DNA of 64,000 bases from Nocardia sp. NBC_01327 (GTDB lineage Bacteria > Actinomycetota > Actinomycetes > Mycobacteriales > Mycobacteriaceae): the NCBI RefSeq assembly GCF_035958815.1, contig NZ_CP108383.1:5518001-5582000 (forward strand). The letters run 5' to 3'. This document shows, piece by piece, positions 44,404-52,878 of the stretch. The position numbers and the translations under genes are program-made. The stretch's first letter is position 1, and each line of letters starts with the position of its first letter. A model generated the notes under the pieces. That model saw nothing but the letters and a program-made list of their open reading frames with translations. It was not told the DNA's origin and did no database searches.

Positions 44404-44788
44404 CACCGGCGGGAACCGGCGATTGCGCTTGCACGCGACGCACTTCCGCGACATAGCGGGCGACAGCGTCGCGATTGCGCTCGAGCACGTGAATGCGCTC
44501 GGTCATGCTGTCGCGCTCGAGTTCGAGCGTGGCCAGCATCTCCGGAGTGACATCGAAGGAGTGGATGGTGCGCGGGGTGAGCAGGCACGGCAGGATCTGC
44601 TTGATGATCCTGGTGGGCAGCCCGGCGGCCAGCATGCCGCGGATCTGCAGCACCCGGTCGACCAGTTCATCGTCGTAGTCGCGGTAGCCGTTGGCCTCGC
44701 GGCTGGAGAAGATCAGCCCCTGCTCCTCGTAGTACCGCAGCAGGCGGCGCGAGGTTTCCGTGCGCTGTGACAGCTCGCCGATTCGCAT
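44387..44788 (-). CDS. MerR-family regulator
   Basis: 133 residues. N-terminal MerR domain MRIGELSQRTETSRRLLRYYEEQGLIFSSREANGYRDYD, then a dimerisation coiled coil (TLELERDSMTERIHVLERNRDAVARYVAEV). A single Cys (ILPCLL) and no metal-binding loop point to the drug/redox-sensing branch. Divergent from an SDR gene, with a typical stretched MerR promoter between them. Confidence 0.92.
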   Translation of the reverse strand: MRIGELSQRTETSRRLLRYYEEQGLIFSSREANGYRDYDDELVDRVLQIRGMLAAGLPTRIIKQILPCLLTPRTIHSFDVTPEMLATLELERDSMTERIHVLERNRDAVARYVAEVRRVQAQSPVPAGATSRG

Positions 44789-44815
44789 GTAACCCACATC
44801 TCACTCATCAAGCCC

Positions 44816-44848
44816 TTGACCCTCACATCAGTGTAAGGGTTTCAGTAT
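44816..44848 (+). promoter_or_regulatory. MerR-type promoter of the SDR gene
   Basis: A -35 TTGACC (44816-44821) and a -10 region near TTCAGTAT are separated by an over-long spacer of about 19-21 bp. An inverted repeat ACCCT-ACA / TGT-AGGGT (44819-44840) fills that spacer, the hallmark of MerR-controlled promoters. Confidence 0.8.
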
Positions 44849-44890
44849 TCCTTTGTGACACACACGAACTCGTCTACGAAGGAAGCAATC

Positions 44891-45631
44891 ATGAGTGACC
44901 TGACCGGCAAGGTAGCACTGGTGACCGGCGGCAGCCGCGGAATCGGCGCGGCCATCGCGCGACGACTGGCCGGCGAGGGCGCGGCGGTCGCGCTGACCTA
45001 CGTGCGGGCGGCCGACCAGGCACGGGCCGTGGCCAAGCAGATCGAGGCCGACGGCGGGCGGGCCATCATCATCCAGGCCGACCTGACCCAGACCGAAGCC
45101 GCCGCCGATGCGGTCGAGCAGACCGTACGCGAGCTGGGCCGCCTCGACATCCTGGTGAACAATGCGGGCTTCCTCACCTACGGTCCCCTCGCGGAGGTGG
45201 ACGCCGAGGAACTCGATCGTGTTCTCGCCGTGGATGTCCGGTCGATCTTCCTGGCCGCGCAGGCCGCCGCCCGGCATATGGGCGACGGCGGGCGGATCAT
45301 CAGCATCGGGTCCTGCTTCAACGGCCGCCTGCCCGGCGCGAACTTCGTCCTGCAGTCGATGGCCAAATCCGCGCTCATCGGACTGAACAAGGGACTGGCC
45401 CGGGAGCTGGGACCGCAGGGCATCACCGCCACCATCGTGGATCCAGGCCCGATCGACACCGATATGAACCCGGCAGACGGCGATACCGCCGAGTTCCAGC
45501 GCTCACTCACCGCCCTGGGACGCTACGGCGAGGCCGAGGACATCGCCGCGGCGGTGTCCTATCTGGCAGGCCCGGGCGGACGCTACATCACCGGCACCGC
45601 GCTCGCCGTCGATGGCGGATACACCGTCTGA
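44891..45631 (+). CDS. short-chain dehydrogenase/reductase
   Basis: 246 residues from ATG 44891. Nucleotide-binding TGGSRGIG, NNAG motif (LVNNAGFL), and a catalytic region with Ser in SIGSCF and Lys in the segment QSMAKSALIGLNKG; however the usual YxxxK tyrosine reads QSMAK (Met in place of Tyr), so catalysis by the classical mechanism is doubtful. C-terminus ends ITGTALAVDGGYTV as usual. Under the MerR-type promoter. Confidence 0.9.
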   Translation: MSDLTGKVALVTGGSRGIGAAIARRLAGEGAAVALTYVRAADQARAVAKQIEADGGRAIIIQADLTQTEAAADAVEQTVRELGRLDILVNNAGFLTYGPLAEVDAEELDRVLAVDVRSIFLAAQAAARHMGDGGRIISIGSCFNGRLPGANFVLQSMAKSALIGLNKGLARELGPQGITATIVDPGPIDTDMNPADGDTAEFQRSLTALGRYGEAEDIAAAVSYLAGPGGRYITGTALAVDGGYTV

Positions 45632-45644
45632 GGAGCGCACGCTG

Positions 45645-46898
45645 CTACTGCGGATTCGCGGCGACGGCGAGTTGCGCCTCGATGATTCTCACCGCCGCAC
45701 CGACACCGTCCTCCTCGGCGATGCGCGCGGCCAGCGCAGTCGCATTGTCGCGGAGACCGGTGTCGGTGGTCGCGATGCGGATAGCCGTGGCGAGACGGTC
45801 CGCGGACAGTTTCGGATGCGGGATGGTCGCCGCGCTCACACCGAGTTCGGCCAGGCGCTTGGCCCAGAACGGCTGATCCGAGTAGACCGGCACCGCGATG
45901 GCGGGGACACCGGCGCGGATCCCCGCGGCGGTGGTCCCTGCACCGCAGTGATGCACGACGGCGGCCATGCGCGGGAACAGCCAATCGTGCGGGACCTCGC
46001 CGATGGTCATCAGGTCCTCGCCGTTCACCTCCAGCTGCAACCAGCCCGACTGGACGATCCCGCGCACACCGGCCTGCCGCAGCGCATCTCCCACGATCTT
46101 CGACACTCGCGCACTGTGTTCGGCGCTGTCGACCATGCTGCCGAAGCCGACGAACACCGGCGGCGCTCCGGCCTTCAGGAACTGCACCACATCGGCGGGC
46201 GGCTCCCAGTCCGTGGGCCGGGGCGGCCACCAGTAGCCGGTCACCTCCAGCCCCGGCCGCCAATCCTCCGGCCGCGGCGCCACCTTCGGCGAATAACCGT
46301 GCAGCACCAGCCACTGCGCCGCCGTCCGGCGGCGGCGCAGTTCCCGCATGGAGACCTCCGGTAGACCCAGTTCGCGGCGGAAACCGGCAACCACCCCGCC
46401 GAAGACGCGGTCGATGATCCACGCGCCGATCCCGGCGGCCCACCGATTACCGGTGGCGCCCAGCGATACCGCGCCCATCGAGGCGGGCGGATGGGCGCCG
46501 GTCGAGGACATCGGTTGAAAGCGCAGTCCGATGGCCGGAATGCCCTTGGCCTCCGCGAGCGCGAAGCCCGCGAACTCGGTCAATTGCGCGAGCAGCAGCA
46601 GATCGGCGGGTTCCTCGCGCAGGGCCGCGATCATGCCCTCCCCCATGCCCCGGACGCCGCCGGGCGAGGCGAACTTCCACCCGGCCTTGCGCTTGTCGAC
46701 ATCGGGATCGGTCATATCGACGTCGACATTGGTCTCCATCTCCCGGAATTCGAGGCCGCACCCGGTGATCAGATCGGCGAAGACCGCATGCGCGGCCACC
46801 ACCACCTCGTGCCCGGCCTCCCGCAGGCGCAGTCCGAGACCGGTCAGCGGCGCGATATCCCCGCGGCTGCCGATACCGACCATAATGATCCTGCTCAT
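45645..46898 (-). CDS. GT1 (UGT-type) glycosyltransferase
   Basis: 417 residues; ATG 46898 overlaps the stop of the condensation-type gene as ATGA. N-terminus MSRIIMVGIGSRGDIAPLTGLGLRLREAGHEV and the nucleotide-sugar site VVHHCGAGTTAAGIRAGVPAIAVPVYSDQPFWAKRLAELG match the bacterial sterol-/rhamnosyl-/macrolide-type glycosyltransferases, including those of mycobacterial glycopeptidolipids. It is the last gene of a four-gene operon and should attach a sugar to a lipid or secondary metabolite. Confidence 0.92.
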   Translation of the reverse strand: MSRIIMVGIGSRGDIAPLTGLGLRLREAGHEVVVAAHAVFADLITGCGLEFREMETNVDVDMTDPDVDKRKAGWKFASPGGVRGMGEGMIAALREEPADLLLLAQLTEFAGFALAEAKGIPAIGLRFQPMSSTGAHPPASMGAVSLGATGNRWAAGIGAWIIDRVFGGVVAGFRRELGLPEVSMRELRRRRTAAQWLVLHGYSPKVAPRPEDWRPGLEVTGYWWPPRPTDWEPPADVVQFLKAGAPPVFVGFGSMVDSAEHSARVSKIVGDALRQAGVRGIVQSGWLQLEVNGEDLMTIGEVPHDWLFPRMAAVVHHCGAGTTAAGIRAGVPAIAVPVYSDQPFWAKRLAELGVSAATIPHPKLSADRLATAIRIATTDTGLRDNATALAARIAEEDGVGAAVRIIEAQLAVAANPQ

Positions 46899-48166
46899 GC
46901 CGTCTCCACCGTCTCCAGGATCGACAGCCACTGCGCCACAATCTCTTTCACCCTGTCGATGCCTATGCCCCCGGTCGGCGAGTGCACCGAGTAGTGCACG
47001 CGCCGCACACCGTCGTTCTGGCTCGCACCCAGGAACATGCTCAGATCGAACACCGTCAGGCGTGCCTGTTCACGTGAATGCGCGCCCGGAATCCACACCC
47101 CGACATCACCGAGGAAATTGAAGTAGAACTTCGGGAAGTTGAATTCGACGAGCCGCGACCAGCTTTCGGGGTGATGCCAGAACAGCAGCGTGAAGTCCTC
47201 CGGATTCTTCGGGTAGGTGGCGATCGCGTCCCGCATGCGGTCGCCGTGGCTGCCCGCCGCCGGTCGCACCAGCCAGGGGTAGTCGTCCGAGAGCCAGGCG
47301 ACGGTCCGGCTCAGATCGGTGCCCGGGCGCAACCGGCTGTAGCGGCCGTGCTTCTGCACCTGCACCGGCCGCGCCGCACCGGTGACGTCCTCGATGGCCA
47401 AACCCAGTGCCACCAGCAGGATCCGGGTGTAGGAGGAGTCCAGTGCGGTGGGCAGTTCGTCGAGCAGCCGTTCCGCGAGGGGGCCTTCGATCACACCGTC
47501 CAGGAAGGCCGATTCCGGTGTGGCGGGCCGGTTCTCGATATTGGGTTCGCTGTCGGAGGCGCCGACCCAGTAGTCCACGTCCTCGGTGCGCGTCAGCGCG
47601 TATTCGTCCAGGAAGGCGGCCCAGTCCGAACCGGTCGTCTGCTCCGGCGGCAGCGCGATCGTCTCCCCCGCCTCCCACTGCCGCACATAGGTGGCGACGT
47701 CGTCCCACATCACCCACATGGCGACGCCGTCGATGGCGATGTGATGGATGGTGAGCAGCAGGATATTGACATCGGTCGACCGCGTGAGCAGCGCCGCGGT
47801 CACCAGTTTGCCCGAGGGCGGATCGAGACGCAGATTGCTCTTGGCGGTCTCCTCCTCCATCAATTGCGGCAGCAGGTTGTGGTCCAGGTTCTCGATATCG
47901 ACGGTCCGCACATCGATTCTGGCGGTATCGATATCGCCTCCGGATTCAGGCTCGATGAGGCAGGCGGCCTCCATCCCGTAGCTGTAGCGGCTGCGCAGTG
48001 ATTCGTGATTGTCGATGAGCGCATTGATCAGCTGCTGCGCCTGCTCCAGTCCCATGGAGACCGGGACGGGGCAGGGAATGGTGATCCCGAACAGGGCCGG
48101 ATTCGGATCCCACATCAGGAACTTCTTGGCGGCGGCGGTCAGCCGCCCGGGGCGCAGGGTCGTCAT
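46895..48166 (-). CDS. stand-alone condensation/PapA-like acyltransferase
   Basis: 423 residues from ATG 48166 with a GAGGAG ribosome site. The catalytic motif HHIAIDG (His ~141) and overall layout belong to the condensation-domain superfamily (NRPS C domains, PapA acyltransferases, wax-ester type). No adenylation or carrier domain is attached or adjacent. The C-terminal half has NFPKFYFNFLGDVG in place of typical C-domain motifs. It is flanked by an acetyltransferase and a glycosyltransferase, so acylation of a glycolipid or glycosylated peptide is the simplest reading. Substrates cannot be read from sequence. Confidence 0.82.
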   Translation of the reverse strand: MTTLRPGRLTAAAKKFLMWDPNPALFGITIPCPVPVSMGLEQAQQLINALIDNHESLRSRYSYGMEAACLIEPESGGDIDTARIDVRTVDIENLDHNLLPQLMEEETAKSNLRLDPPSGKLVTAALLTRSTDVNILLLTIHHIAIDGVAMWVMWDDVATYVRQWEAGETIALPPEQTTGSDWAAFLDEYALTRTEDVDYWVGASDSEPNIENRPATPESAFLDGVIEGPLAERLLDELPTALDSSYTRILLVALGLAIEDVTGAARPVQVQKHGRYSRLRPGTDLSRTVAWLSDDYPWLVRPAAGSHGDRMRDAIATYPKNPEDFTLLFWHHPESWSRLVEFNFPKFYFNFLGDVGVWIPGAHSREQARLTVFDLSMFLGASQNDGVRRVHYSVHSPTGGIGIDRVKEIVAQWLSILETVETA

Positions 48167-48191
48167 GGATCTCCTCGGCAGAAGGGAGTGA

Positions 48192-49400
48192 TCAGAAGGG
48201 AGTGATATTGAAGGGCCGCCGGGTCGGGGCCAGGGCCTGATCCAGGGCCGCGACCGCACCGGCGGTGAGTTCCTCGATCCGCCCGGCGCGGTGCAGCTCC
48301 AGGGGCGTGTGCGCGCCGAAGTAGCTGCTGGCGAGCTCGACCGGGCCGAGGCGCACATCCGCCTGCGCGTCCTCGGGGGCCGGTTCCCAGCTCCCCAGGC
48401 CGCCGGAGATATCGAGGGTGAACAGCCCCGGGCTCATGCCGTACGGATCGTCCACCCGGATCACCCCGTGAAAGTCCCCGCGGTAGGTCCGCAGCCCGAA
48501 CGCCTTGGCGGCGTTCAGGATCCACATCCACACCCCGGTGTCGACGCCGGTCACCGCGGCGACCCGCGGATCCTCCAGCAGCAGCGGTGTCGGATCGTCC
48601 ACCGCGGTGTCCATCCGGATCTCGGTGTACTCGCCGTGGCCCAGCAGGCAGCGCAGCAGTTCGCGGTGCGCGGCCACGGTGAGCGCGCAGAAGTCGCGCA
48701 CCAGCACGGTATCGGCGACCAGATCGAACACCACGTAGCCGTCCGGATGCACGATCACGCAGGATTCGTCGTCGAAGCTCGCGGGCCAGAAGAATTCGCC
48801 GCGACTCAGGGCGGCCGGAGTCGCCTGCTGCCAGCGGTCGTAGATCTCCCGCAGGCGCGGGCGGGCGGCGCTGGGGCGCAGCTCCCGCACCAGCGCCGAA
48901 TCATCGCCGCCCGCACGCAGTTTCGCGCGCCGGCGGTCGATGCGCAGGTGCCGGGTATGGCTGGCCACCCCGACCGCGCCGTAATTGCCGCCCGGTCCGG
49001 GCATGGCGGCGAAGACATCCGCACCGGTCTCCAGCGCGATGTACATCATCTCGGCCTGGATCTTGGAGTACAGCCCGCGCTTCTGGTGGGTGGTGGCGAC
49101 CATGCCCTGCGCACATGCCGCGACCTGCAGCTGCGCGCCGCCGGGCACCGTGGTGCTCATCCGGATCACCGAGCCGGTGCCGACGATGAACGGGGCGTCC
49201 GGATCCGAAACATCCTCGGCCACAATGATATCGCTGAGCAGGAACTGCTTCTTCCAGCTGTCGAAGTCCCGGGTCCGCACGCCGCCGAAGGCGCGGGAGT
49301 AGCAGTCGCGCAAGGCATCCCAGTCGTCCTCGCGGGCCCGGCGGATGATCAGGCCATCGACGGCGAGACCCTCCCGGTAGGACATGAGCTCGGAAATCAT
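48192..49400 (-). CDS. Eis-like GNAT N-acetyltransferase
   Basis: 402 residues. Residues 18-150 are a GNAT domain (IIRRAREDDWDALRDCYSRAFGG; acetyl-CoA loop around VATTHQKRGLYSKI), followed by a second GNAT-like part and a C-terminal sterol-carrier-like domain ending RRPFNITPF. This three-part layout and a free C-terminal Phe carboxylate are typical of Eis proteins, which acetylate amines such as aminoglycosides. ATGA overlap with the LLM gene. In this operon it more probably modifies the pathway intermediate. Confidence 0.88.
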   Translation of the reverse strand: MISELMSYREGLAVDGLIIRRAREDDWDALRDCYSRAFGGVRTRDFDSWKKQFLLSDIIVAEDVSDPDAPFIVGTGSVIRMSTTVPGGAQLQVAACAQGMVATTHQKRGLYSKIQAEMMYIALETGADVFAAMPGPGGNYGAVGVASHTRHLRIDRRRAKLRAGGDDSALVRELRPSAARPRLREIYDRWQQATPAALSRGEFFWPASFDDESCVIVHPDGYVVFDLVADTVLVRDFCALTVAAHRELLRCLLGHGEYTEIRMDTAVDDPTPLLLEDPRVAAVTGVDTGVWMWILNAAKAFGLRTYRGDFHGVIRVDDPYGMSPGLFTLDISGGLGSWEPAPEDAQADVRLGPVELASSYFGAHTPLELHRAGRIEELTAGAVAALDQALAPTRRPFNITPF

Positions 49401-50497
49401 GCGGGCACGCCTTTCGTAGTGTGCGAATCGGTAAGTGCGGTACGGGAATCGGCGGACGCAGTGCGGGAATCGGCGGCCACAGTGTGGGAATCGGCTGCCG
49501 CCGCGGCCTGCGCGGCCTCGATGCGGGGCAGCACCTCCTCACCGAGCAGCCGCAGACCGGCCCAGCCCGCCTCCACCGGCAGGCCGCCGATCAGCGGGTT
49601 CACAATGATTTCGGTTCGGCCACCGGAGATTTGGGCGAGCAGCTGCTCGGGACTCAGGATTTCGGCGTATCCGTGCGCCCGCAGCCGTTCGACGGAGTCG
49701 ACCGACGCCTCATGGGGGCGCGGCAATCCGGCCCGGCGCCACGAACCGTACTCGCGGGCCTCGGTGAGGATGTACGGCCCGAACTCCGCCCAGGCCGCCT
49801 CCGGATCCTCGTGCAGCAGAGTGATTCTGCTGCCGGGCTCGGGCCGGTGCACAAAGCCCTGATGCCCGTGCACTTCCAGCTCCCGCAGATACAGCTCTTC
49901 GAGCGAGGGCATGGACATGGGCGGGGAGTAGGGCAGCCCGAACCGGGCGGCACGGCGGGCCGCCGCCTCGCTCATACCGCCGACGAACAGCAGCGGATGC
50001 GGTTTCGTCCAGGGTTTGGGCGTGACGTCGATCAGCGCGCCGTTGTACTCGAACGGCGCCTCCCCCCAGGCCGCCAGCATGACCTCGAGCGCGGTATCCA
50101 TGAGCTGCCCGCGCCGGGACCAGTCGCGGCCCATGGCGGCGTATTCCGCTGGCCGGTAACCCATTCCGGCGACGATCGCCAGCCGCCCGCCCGACAGGTT
50201 GTCCAGTACGGCGATGTCCTCGGCCAGCCGCACCGGGTCGTACAGCGGCACCAGCAGGGCGCTGATGCTCACCCCCGCCCGGCGAGTGCGGGCCGCGATC
50301 GCCGCGGCCAGCAGCAGCGGCGAGGGCAGCCACCCGGTACCGGAGAGATGATGCTCCTCGCAGCTGATGGCGGCGAACCCGTGCCGGTCGGCGTATTCGG
50401 CCATATCCAGCGCCGCCTGGTACCGCTGCCGGTGCCCCGCGGCGGGATCGTCGATATTGGTCATATTCAATCGGAGCGCGGTCACCACGGGCGACAT
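49397..50497 (-). CDS. LLM-class flavin-dependent oxidoreductase
   Basis: 366 residues from ATG 50497; the frame continues upstream through the promoter region. Luciferase-like barrel: DRHGFAAISCEEHHLSGTGWLPSPLLLAAAIAART, SGGRLAIVAGMGYRPAEYAAMG and PHPLLFVGGMSEAAARRAARFG. First gene of the four-gene operon. The C-terminal 30 residues are a repeat of about ADSRTAx x4, encoded by a 21-bp minisatellite, and look like a dispensable tail. Could use F420 or FMN. Confidence 0.9.
   Translation of the reverse strand: MSPVVTALRLNMTNIDDPAAGHRQRYQAALDMAEYADRHGFAAISCEEHHLSGTGWLPSPLLLAAAIAARTRRAGVSISALLVPLYDPVRLAEDIAVLDNLSGGRLAIVAGMGYRPAEYAAMGRDWSRRGQLMDTALEVMLAAWGEAPFEYNGALIDVTPKPWTKPHPLLFVGGMSEAAARRAARFGLPYSPPMSMPSLEELYLRELEVHGHQGFVHRPEPGSRITLLHEDPEAAWAEFGPYILTEAREYGSWRRAGLPRPHEASVDSVERLRAHGYAEILSPEQLLAQISGGRTEIIVNPLIGGLPVEAGWAGLRLLGEEVLPRIEAAQAAAAADSHTVAADSRTASADSRTALTDSHTTKGVPA
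49425..49508. repeat. 21-bp minisatellite, four copies, in LLM gene
   Basis: GAATCGG recurs at 49425, 49446, 49467 and 49488, exactly 21 bp apart, within longer partly conserved units (AGTGCGGGAATCGGCGG-like). It encodes ADSHT/ADSRT heptads. Same period as the minisatellite in the TetR gene 9 kb away. Confidence 0.88.
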
Positions 50498-50798
50498 CGA
50501 ATTCACCCCGCAAATATTGAATGCCCAGTGGCGCTTGGCAAACGCTCGGATACCCCAGTCACTAGCTCGCCGCCGGCGCGGTACCACCGGGTGGTTATCC
50601 GCCGCCCGCCGGTACCACCGGCAGGGGCACCGCGCGCACCGGCGTACCTTCGCAGTGCCGCCGCGGCGGCGCGCCCGACGCGGTTTCCAGCCGGAAGATC
50701 CCGCGAAAAGTGGTCTGCCGCGCGATGATTCCTGGGTATCGGCCCCGTCTGCACTGGTAAAGCCCCTCTTCAGTGTTCGCACACTAAGGATTCCCGCC
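50498..50798. other. divergent promoter region with palindromes
   Basis: About 300 bp between the LLM operon and the divergent alpha/beta hydrolase. It contains an inverted repeat (50583-50595) and a second, partial copy of GGTACCACCGG at 50611-50621. No gene is supported here. Confidence 0.5.
50583..50595. promoter_or_regulatory. short palindrome in divergent promoter region
   Basis: ACCACC-G-GGTGGT is a perfect inverted repeat; GGTACCACCGG recurs 31 bp away. Could be a shared operator of the LLM operon and the hydrolase. No regulator gene is adjacent. Confidence 0.4.
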
Positions 50799-51602
50799 AT
50801 GAGCACCTCGACCGTGATCTCCAAGGACGGCACCGTCATCGCCTACGAGAAAATCGGCAGCGGCCCCGCCGTCGTCCTCGTCGACGGTGCGTTCTGCTAT
50901 CGCAATATGGGCCCGTGTGCCGCTGTCGCGCAGGAACTCTCGGATCAGTACACCGTGTACACCTACGATCGGCGCGGGCGCGGCGAGAGCGGTGACACCC
51001 TGCCCTACGATCTGCAGCGCGAGATCGAAGACCTGGCCGCCGTGACCGCCGAGGCGGGCGAGCCGGTCACCCTCTGCACCTTCTCCTCCGGCGTCGGGCT
51101 GGTGCTGGCCGCGGTCGAGCACGGCCTCGCGGTCGCCAAGCTGGCACTGTACGAATACCCGCTCATCACCGACGATTCCCGCAAGCCGGCCCCGCCCGGG
51201 TATCAGGACCACATCACCGAACTCATCGCCGCCGACAAGCCCGGCAAGGCGATCAAATACTTCATGCACGCGGGCGTCGGCCTGCCGAGCGTGCTGGTCG
51301 CCCTGTTCCCGCTCATGCCCGGCTGGTCCAAGATGAAGAAGACGGCCTTCACCCTCACCTACGACCGCTACTTCATGCAGGACGCCCTCGACGGCCGGCC
51401 CATTCCGGACGGGCGGTACGACTACATCACCGTCCCCACAGCGATTTTCGCCGGTTCCAAGAGCCCGAAGTGGATGCGGCACAGCAATGCCGCTCTCGCC
51501 CAGGCCATTCCGGGTGCGCACTATATCGAGCTGCCCGGTCAGACCCATCAGGTGAAGGCGAGGCTTTTCACGCCCACGCTGAAGAAGTTCCTCGCGGCCT
51601 GA
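50799..51602 (+). CDS. alpha/beta hydrolase with atypical nucleophile elbow
   Basis: 267 residues, ATG 50799 with AAGGA 7 nt upstream. Start TVISKDGTVIAYEKIGSGPAVVLVDGAFC and YTYDRRGRGESGD are the usual fold markers. The elbow reads CTFSSG rather than GxSxG, with the Ser still in place; the catalytic His is in LPGQTHQVKARLF. Divergent from the GT/condensation operon across a palindrome-bearing gap, so it may belong to the same regulon. Substrate unknown. Confidence 0.88.
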   Translation: MSTSTVISKDGTVIAYEKIGSGPAVVLVDGAFCYRNMGPCAAVAQELSDQYTVYTYDRRGRGESGDTLPYDLQREIEDLAAVTAEAGEPVTLCTFSSGVGLVLAAVEHGLAVAKLALYEYPLITDDSRKPAPPGYQDHITELIAADKPGKAIKYFMHAGVGLPSVLVALFPLMPGWSKMKKTAFTLTYDRYFMQDALDGRPIPDGRYDYITVPTAIFAGSKSPKWMRHSNAALAQAIPGAHYIELPGQTHQVKARLFTPTLKKFLAA

Positions 51603-51611
51603 TCTCCCGAA

Positions 51612-52001
51612 TCAATATTCGACGGCGTCGGCGGGGCCCTCGGTGCTGGTGACACGGGTGTCCTCGACCCGCGCGGGGTGGCGGCGGGCCCACAGACCCG
51701 CCGTCAGCACCACCGCGGACGCGATCAGTATGTGTGCCGCGAGCAATACCAGCATCGGCAGTGCGAAGCCCTCATCGGTGAGCGCCCCGCGCTCGCCCAC
51801 GCAGTACAGCGTGTAGTTGGTCGAGGTCCCCTCCGAGTCGTGCGTGGTGTCGGACACCACCATCGGCTCGGTGTTGGGAGCCGAACAGAACAGCGGCGCA
51901 GTCAGTTTCGCCTCCCCCGGCCAGATCGCCACCGGCACCACGGAGCTGAAGACACCCGCACCGACAGCGGTCGAGATCACGGTCACGAACAGTCTGCTCA
52001 T
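51612..52001 (-). CDS. small membrane protein
   Basis: 129 residues with an N-terminal hydrophobic segment (LFVTVISTAVGAGVFSSVVPVAIW) and a second at about 83-107 (LPMLVLLAAHILIASAVVLTAGLWARR). The region between has two Cys residues and would lie outside. I do not recognise the family. It follows the lipoprotein gene by 3 bp and is probably co-expressed with it. Confidence 0.68.
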   Translation of the reverse strand: MSRLFVTVISTAVGAGVFSSVVPVAIWPGEAKLTAPLFCSAPNTEPMVVSDTTHDSEGTSTNYTLYCVGERGALTDEGFALPMLVLLAAHILIASAVVLTAGLWARRHPARVEDTRVTSTEGPADAVEY

Positions 52002-52004
52002 GGC

Positions 52005-52658
52005 TCACACCTGCTGCATTCGAAGAAACGCGCCAGTACCGTCGAATTCGGCGACCACCTCCGAGCGCGGTGACACCACATTGGCCACCATCCGGATCTC
52101 ACTGCCGAATCGGCTCACCACGATCACCGTCACCTGCCCATCGGGAAGCCCGCTGCGCGCCAGTGCCGTATCCACAATCTCCTCGAGCCGCGACAGACCC
52201 GTCACCTCGCCGAGGGTGAAGCATTCGCCATCGAGATCGTCATACGCCGAAACCCGGACCGGCTGCGGCGAACTCAGCGCACCGAGCATGTACGAATAGT
52301 CATCGAGCTGCCGGGAACCGCCGGGATGGCGAATCCGCACGCGGACAGTCGGCGCGCTGGCCGTCATATCGTCGTGGTCGGCCAGAAACCTGCTCACCTG
52401 TGCCGGTTGATCATTGAGCACGAGCCGGAACTGCGTCGAACTCGGCGCGGTCAGCACCATCACATCGGCCTGCACCTCACCGGCCCCCAACCGCTGCGTC
52501 AAGGCAGTCACCGCCCCCTGCGACAACCCACTCACCAGCCCACCCCCACGCGCCCGAATCTGCTGCTCGAAATCCGCCCGATCCACCGCCCCGATACACC
52601 CACTCGTCCCGAGCACAGCCACACACAGCGCCACTCGAAACCAGCCAACCCCACGCAT
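52005..52658 (-). CDS. lipoprotein of unknown function
   Basis: 217 residues. The N-terminus (WFRVALCVAVLGTSGC) is a lipoprotein signal with lipobox GTSGC, so the protein should be anchored at the outer face of the membrane. The mature part has no motif I recognise; it is of mixed alpha/beta character with a final segment VVAEFDGTGAFLRMQQV. Paired with the two-helix membrane protein downstream. Confidence 0.75.
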   Translation of the reverse strand: MRGVGWFRVALCVAVLGTSGCIGAVDRADFEQQIRARGGGLVSGLSQGAVTALTQRLGAGEVQADVMVLTAPSSTQFRLVLNDQPAQVSRFLADHDDMTASAPTVRVRIRHPGGSRQLDDYSYMLGALSSPQPVRVSAYDDLDGECFTLGEVTGLSRLEEIVDTALARSGLPDGQVTVIVVSRFGSEIRMVANVVSPRSEVVAEFDGTGAFLRMQQV

Positions 52659-52878
52659 ACCCCGAATGCTAAAGCCTCACAGCCACACACGGCCGACTAC
52701 CAGAAGGCGACCGCGTGATCCGTTCATGATCGACAACCGAACCCACTCCCGACAACCGGCCGCACCCCTACGGCGACGACGCGTCAGTGCCAGTCCGGGT
52801 CAGTTCGCCATCCGGTTCGTAATGTCGGCCGGGCCGTGGCCGAGTGCGGTTGTCGGCCTGCGATCCCCGGTTGCGGTG

